The translations under genes were made by a program, and so were the position numbers. A DNA stretch of 8,143 bases from positions 1 through 8,143 of the forward strand of contig JALVLL010000218.1 of NCBI GenBank assembly GCA_027027485.1, in the 5' to 3' direction. Numbering within the stretch: position 1 is the stretch's first letter; each line of letters starts with the position of its first letter. The DNA comes from Candidatus Bipolaricaulota bacterium (lineage in GTDB: Bacteria; Bipolaricaulota; Bipolaricaulia; Bipolaricaulales; Bipolaricaulaceae). Positions 6,499-8,143 of this stretch are shown here, one piece after another. Under the pieces are notes generated by a model, which had not been told where the DNA came from, did not search any database, and worked only from the letters and a program-made list of their open reading frames with translations.

Positions 6499-7761
6499 GT
6501 GTTTCTTCCAAATTGGTTGACCGCTTACGATGGCATCCTCCACGCCGAAGGGATCCCCCTTACCCAAATAGCGGGAGATTTCGGCACCCCATGCTACCTC
6601 TATAGCACCGCACGCATCCGGGAAAACCTGAAACACTTCCGGGAAGCCTTCGCCGGCATCCCCGTGGAGCTCCATTACGCCGTCAAGGCCAACCCCCTCG
6701 GGGCGATCCTGCGCCTTTTGGCCCGGGAGGGCCTCGGGGCCGAGGTGGTCTCGGGAGGGGAGCTTTTGAGGGCCATGTGGGCCGGGTTTCCCCCCGAGAA
6801 GATCGTATTCACCGGGGTGGGGAAGGCGGTCTGGGAGCTGGAACTCGCCTTGGAGAAGGGGATCCGGGTGGTGGTGGAGTCCCTGGAGGAGCTCCGCACC
6901 GTCGAGGGGATGGCCCGCGAACGCGGCCGCTACGCCCCCGTCGCCCTCCGGCTCAACCCCGGGCTCTCCCCCGAAACGCACCCCCATCTGGCGACGGCAA
7001 GGGAAGGGACCAAGTTCGGCCTCGATCCCCCGGGCGCGGAAAGGGCCCTAGAGTCGATCCGTCGCTCCGAAACGCTGCGGCTCGTCGGCCTCCATCTCCA
7101 TCTGGGTTCCCAGATCCTCGATCCCGAACCGTACGCCGCCGCCTGGGAATACCTCCTGGGGATGTACCGCGGGGCGAGGGAAGCCGGGTTGTCGCCGGAA
7201 TTCCTCGATTTGGGCGGCGGCTTCGGGATCCCTTACGCCCCGGAAGAGCGGCGCTTCCCCCTAGGGGAGTTGGCGGAGGTTATCCGGGAGAGGATCCCTG
7301 AAGGCGTGACGGTCATGTTCGAGCCTGGGAGATCATTGGTGGGCGATGCTGGTATCCTCCTTACCCGTGTCCTCTATATCAAAGAGGTCCACGGCAAGCG
7401 GTATGTGGTGGTCGATGCGGGGATGAACGACCTCCTGCGTCCCGCCTTATATGGCGCCCGCCATCGGATCGTTCCCGTAGTGAAGCGTCCGGGGCCGGAA
7501 AGGGAGGCGGATATCGTGGGGCCCATCTGTGAAAACGCCGATGTGCTGGTGAGGGAGGCAGTGGTGCCGCCGCTAGAGCCCGGGGACATTTTGGCGGTCT
7601 TGGACGTCGGCGCATACGGCTCTTCCATGTCCTCACAGTACAACTCCAGGCCCCGTCCGGCCGAGGTACTCCTCCACTGGGGAAAGGCATATCTGGTGAG
7701 GGAAAGGGAGACCATCAAGGACCTGATACGCGGGGAGATCATCCCCGAGTTTTTGCGATGA
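6499..7761 (+). CDS. lysA: Diaminopimelate decarboxylase
   Basis: PLP-dependent cytoplasmic enzyme that decarboxylates meso-diaminopimelate to L-lysine, the last step of lysine biosynthesis. Its 420 residues match the family. Visible in order: the PLP lysine in YAVKANP (Lys63), the alanine-racemase-like barrel, His201 in HLHLGSQI, the phosphate-binding glycines GGGFG (239-243), EPGRSLVGDAG (275-285), DAGMNDLLRPALYGA (307-321, a strong LysA signature), the active-site cysteine of the partner subunit in GPICENADVL (Cys344; the family more often has CESGD), and GAYGSSMSSQYNSRPRPAEV (371-390). The GTG start is supported by the family-typical distance to FGTPCYLYS, an AGGTAGG stretch three bases upstream overlapping the dppC stop, and no in-frame ATG nearby. 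It sits four bases after dppC and overlaps the next gene by four bases. Being inside a peptide-transporter operon rather than with dapA/dapB suggests a role in using imported diaminopimelate, but ordinary lysine synthesis is equally compatible. Confidence 0.95.
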   Translation: MFLPNWLTAYDGILHAEGIPLTQIAGDFGTPCYLYSTARIRENLKHFREAFAGIPVELHYAVKANPLGAILRLLAREGLGAEVVSGGELLRAMWAGFPPEKIVFTGVGKAVWELELALEKGIRVVVESLEELRTVEGMARERGRYAPVALRLNPGLSPETHPHLATAREGTKFGLDPPGAERALESIRRSETLRLVGLHLHLGSQILDPEPYAAAWEYLLGMYRGAREAGLSPEFLDLGGGFGIPYAPEERRFPLGELAEVIRERIPEGVTVMFEPGRSLVGDAGILLTRVLYIKEVHGKRYVVVDAGMNDLLRPALYGARHRIVPVVKRPGPEREADIVGPICENADVLVREAVVPPLEPGDILAVLDVGAYGSSMSSQYNSRPRPAEVLLHWGKAYLVRERETIKDLIRGEIIPEFLR

Positions 7762-8143
7762 TGTATGTGCGTCCCCCGGTAGCGGATCTTCTGGCGGAGC
7801 CCGATCCTCGGGCCGAGCGGATATCGCAGCTTACGTGTTTTACCCCCTGCGAGGTACTCGAAGGGAAAGGCGATTTTCTGTTTGTACACGGCCCCGATGG
7901 ATACCGCGGCTGGATCCGGGGAAGCCATCTCTTCCCCGGGCCGGTTCCCGAGCCCACCTTCAAGATCGCGTGGCCCATCGTTCCCGTCGAAGACCCGGAC
8001 ACCGGAAAGGAGATCTTCCGGCTGTGCCTGGACACCCGGTTTGCGGGGGAGGCTTTTGAAGGGGGGATAGAGCTCCGGCTTCCCACAGGCGCGGTGGGAT
8101 CGGTACCGAAGGGAGCCGTAAGGCCAGCCTCTTGGCAGGGCAC
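7758..8143 (+). CDS. Tandem bacterial SH3-domain protein, probable N-terminus of an NlpC/P60 (YkfC-like) cell-wall peptide endopeptidase; runs off the right edge
   Basis: 128 residues are visible, open to the window end. Residues 4-58 look like a bacterial SH3 domain: a short N-terminal strand with VADLLAEPDPRAERISQL, then EVLEGKGDFLFVHGPDGYRGWIRGSHL. Residues about 66-123 (IVPVEDPDTG ... LPTGAVGSVPKGAVRP) look like a second, more divergent SH3-type domain. This tandem order is known from NlpC/P60 enzymes that cut the gamma-D-Glu-diamino acid bond, with the Cys/His catalytic domain at the C-terminus, which is not in the window. The N-terminus has no signal peptide, pointing to the cytoplasm, as for YkfC in muropeptide degradation. 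The start ATG overlaps the lysA stop (ATGA); no good ribosome-binding site is near, so translation is probably coupled to lysA. ATG 7761 is an equal alternative start. SH3-like nature is fairly clear; the enzyme identity is inferred. Confidence 0.65.
   Translation, partial: MMYVRPPVADLLAEPDPRAERISQLTCFTPCEVLEGKGDFLFVHGPDGYRGWIRGSHLFPGPVPEPTFKIAWPIVPVEDPDTGKEIFRLCLDTRFAGEAFEGGIELRLPTGAVGSVPKGAVRPASWQG

Noticed and set aside
1..8143. Search for CRISPR arrays, insertion sequences, tRNA genes and attachment sites
   Set aside because: No regularly spaced repeats, transposase-like protein, terminal inverted repeats or cloverleaf sequence was found by eye.

Overview
The window comes from a GC-rich bacterium with a strong preference for G/C-ending codons. 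Starts are ATG or GTG, usually behind clear Shine-Dalgarno sites. Both solute-binding proteins have cleavable Sec signal peptides and no lipobox cysteine, which suggests a periplasm and so a diderm cell. No rRNA or other marker is present; a deep-branching, possibly thermophilic lineage (for example Bipolaricaulota-like) is only a guess from the protein style.

Layout. (1) 1-751, minus strand: the N-terminal half of a dihydropyrimidinase/D-hydantoinase-type cyclic amidohydrolase running off the left edge. (2) 752-1225: a non-coding divergent spacer with several small inverted repeats and no confident promoter. (3) 1226-2809, plus: a family 5 (peptide/nickel-type) ABC solute-binding protein. 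(4) 2835-2864: a strong, probably bidirectional intrinsic terminator between convergent genes. (5) 2885-4504, minus: a second family 5 binding protein, clearly a paralogue of the first. (6) 4505-4634: an AT-rich divergent promoter region holding a palindromic -10 element (TATAAT on both strands). (7) 4635 to the right edge, plus: a tight operon of dppB-type permease, dppC-type permease, diaminopimelate decarboxylase (lysA), and the start of a cytoplasmic protein with tandem bacterial SH3 domains that resembles the N-terminus of NlpC/P60 gamma-D-glutamyl-diamino acid endopeptidases (YkfC type).

How the genes may work together. The operon looks like a peptide-uptake and processing unit. The 2885-4504 binding protein, which shares a divergent control region with the permeases, would capture a peptide and DppBC would move it inward. 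If the last gene is a YkfC-like endopeptidase, the peptide could be a murein stem peptide: the endopeptidase would free meso-diaminopimelate and LysA would decarboxylate it to lysine. That link is inferred from gene order, gene families and the missing signal peptide. The catalytic domain of the last gene and the transporter ATPases lie outside the window. How the amidohydrolase and the first binding protein relate to this unit is unclear.
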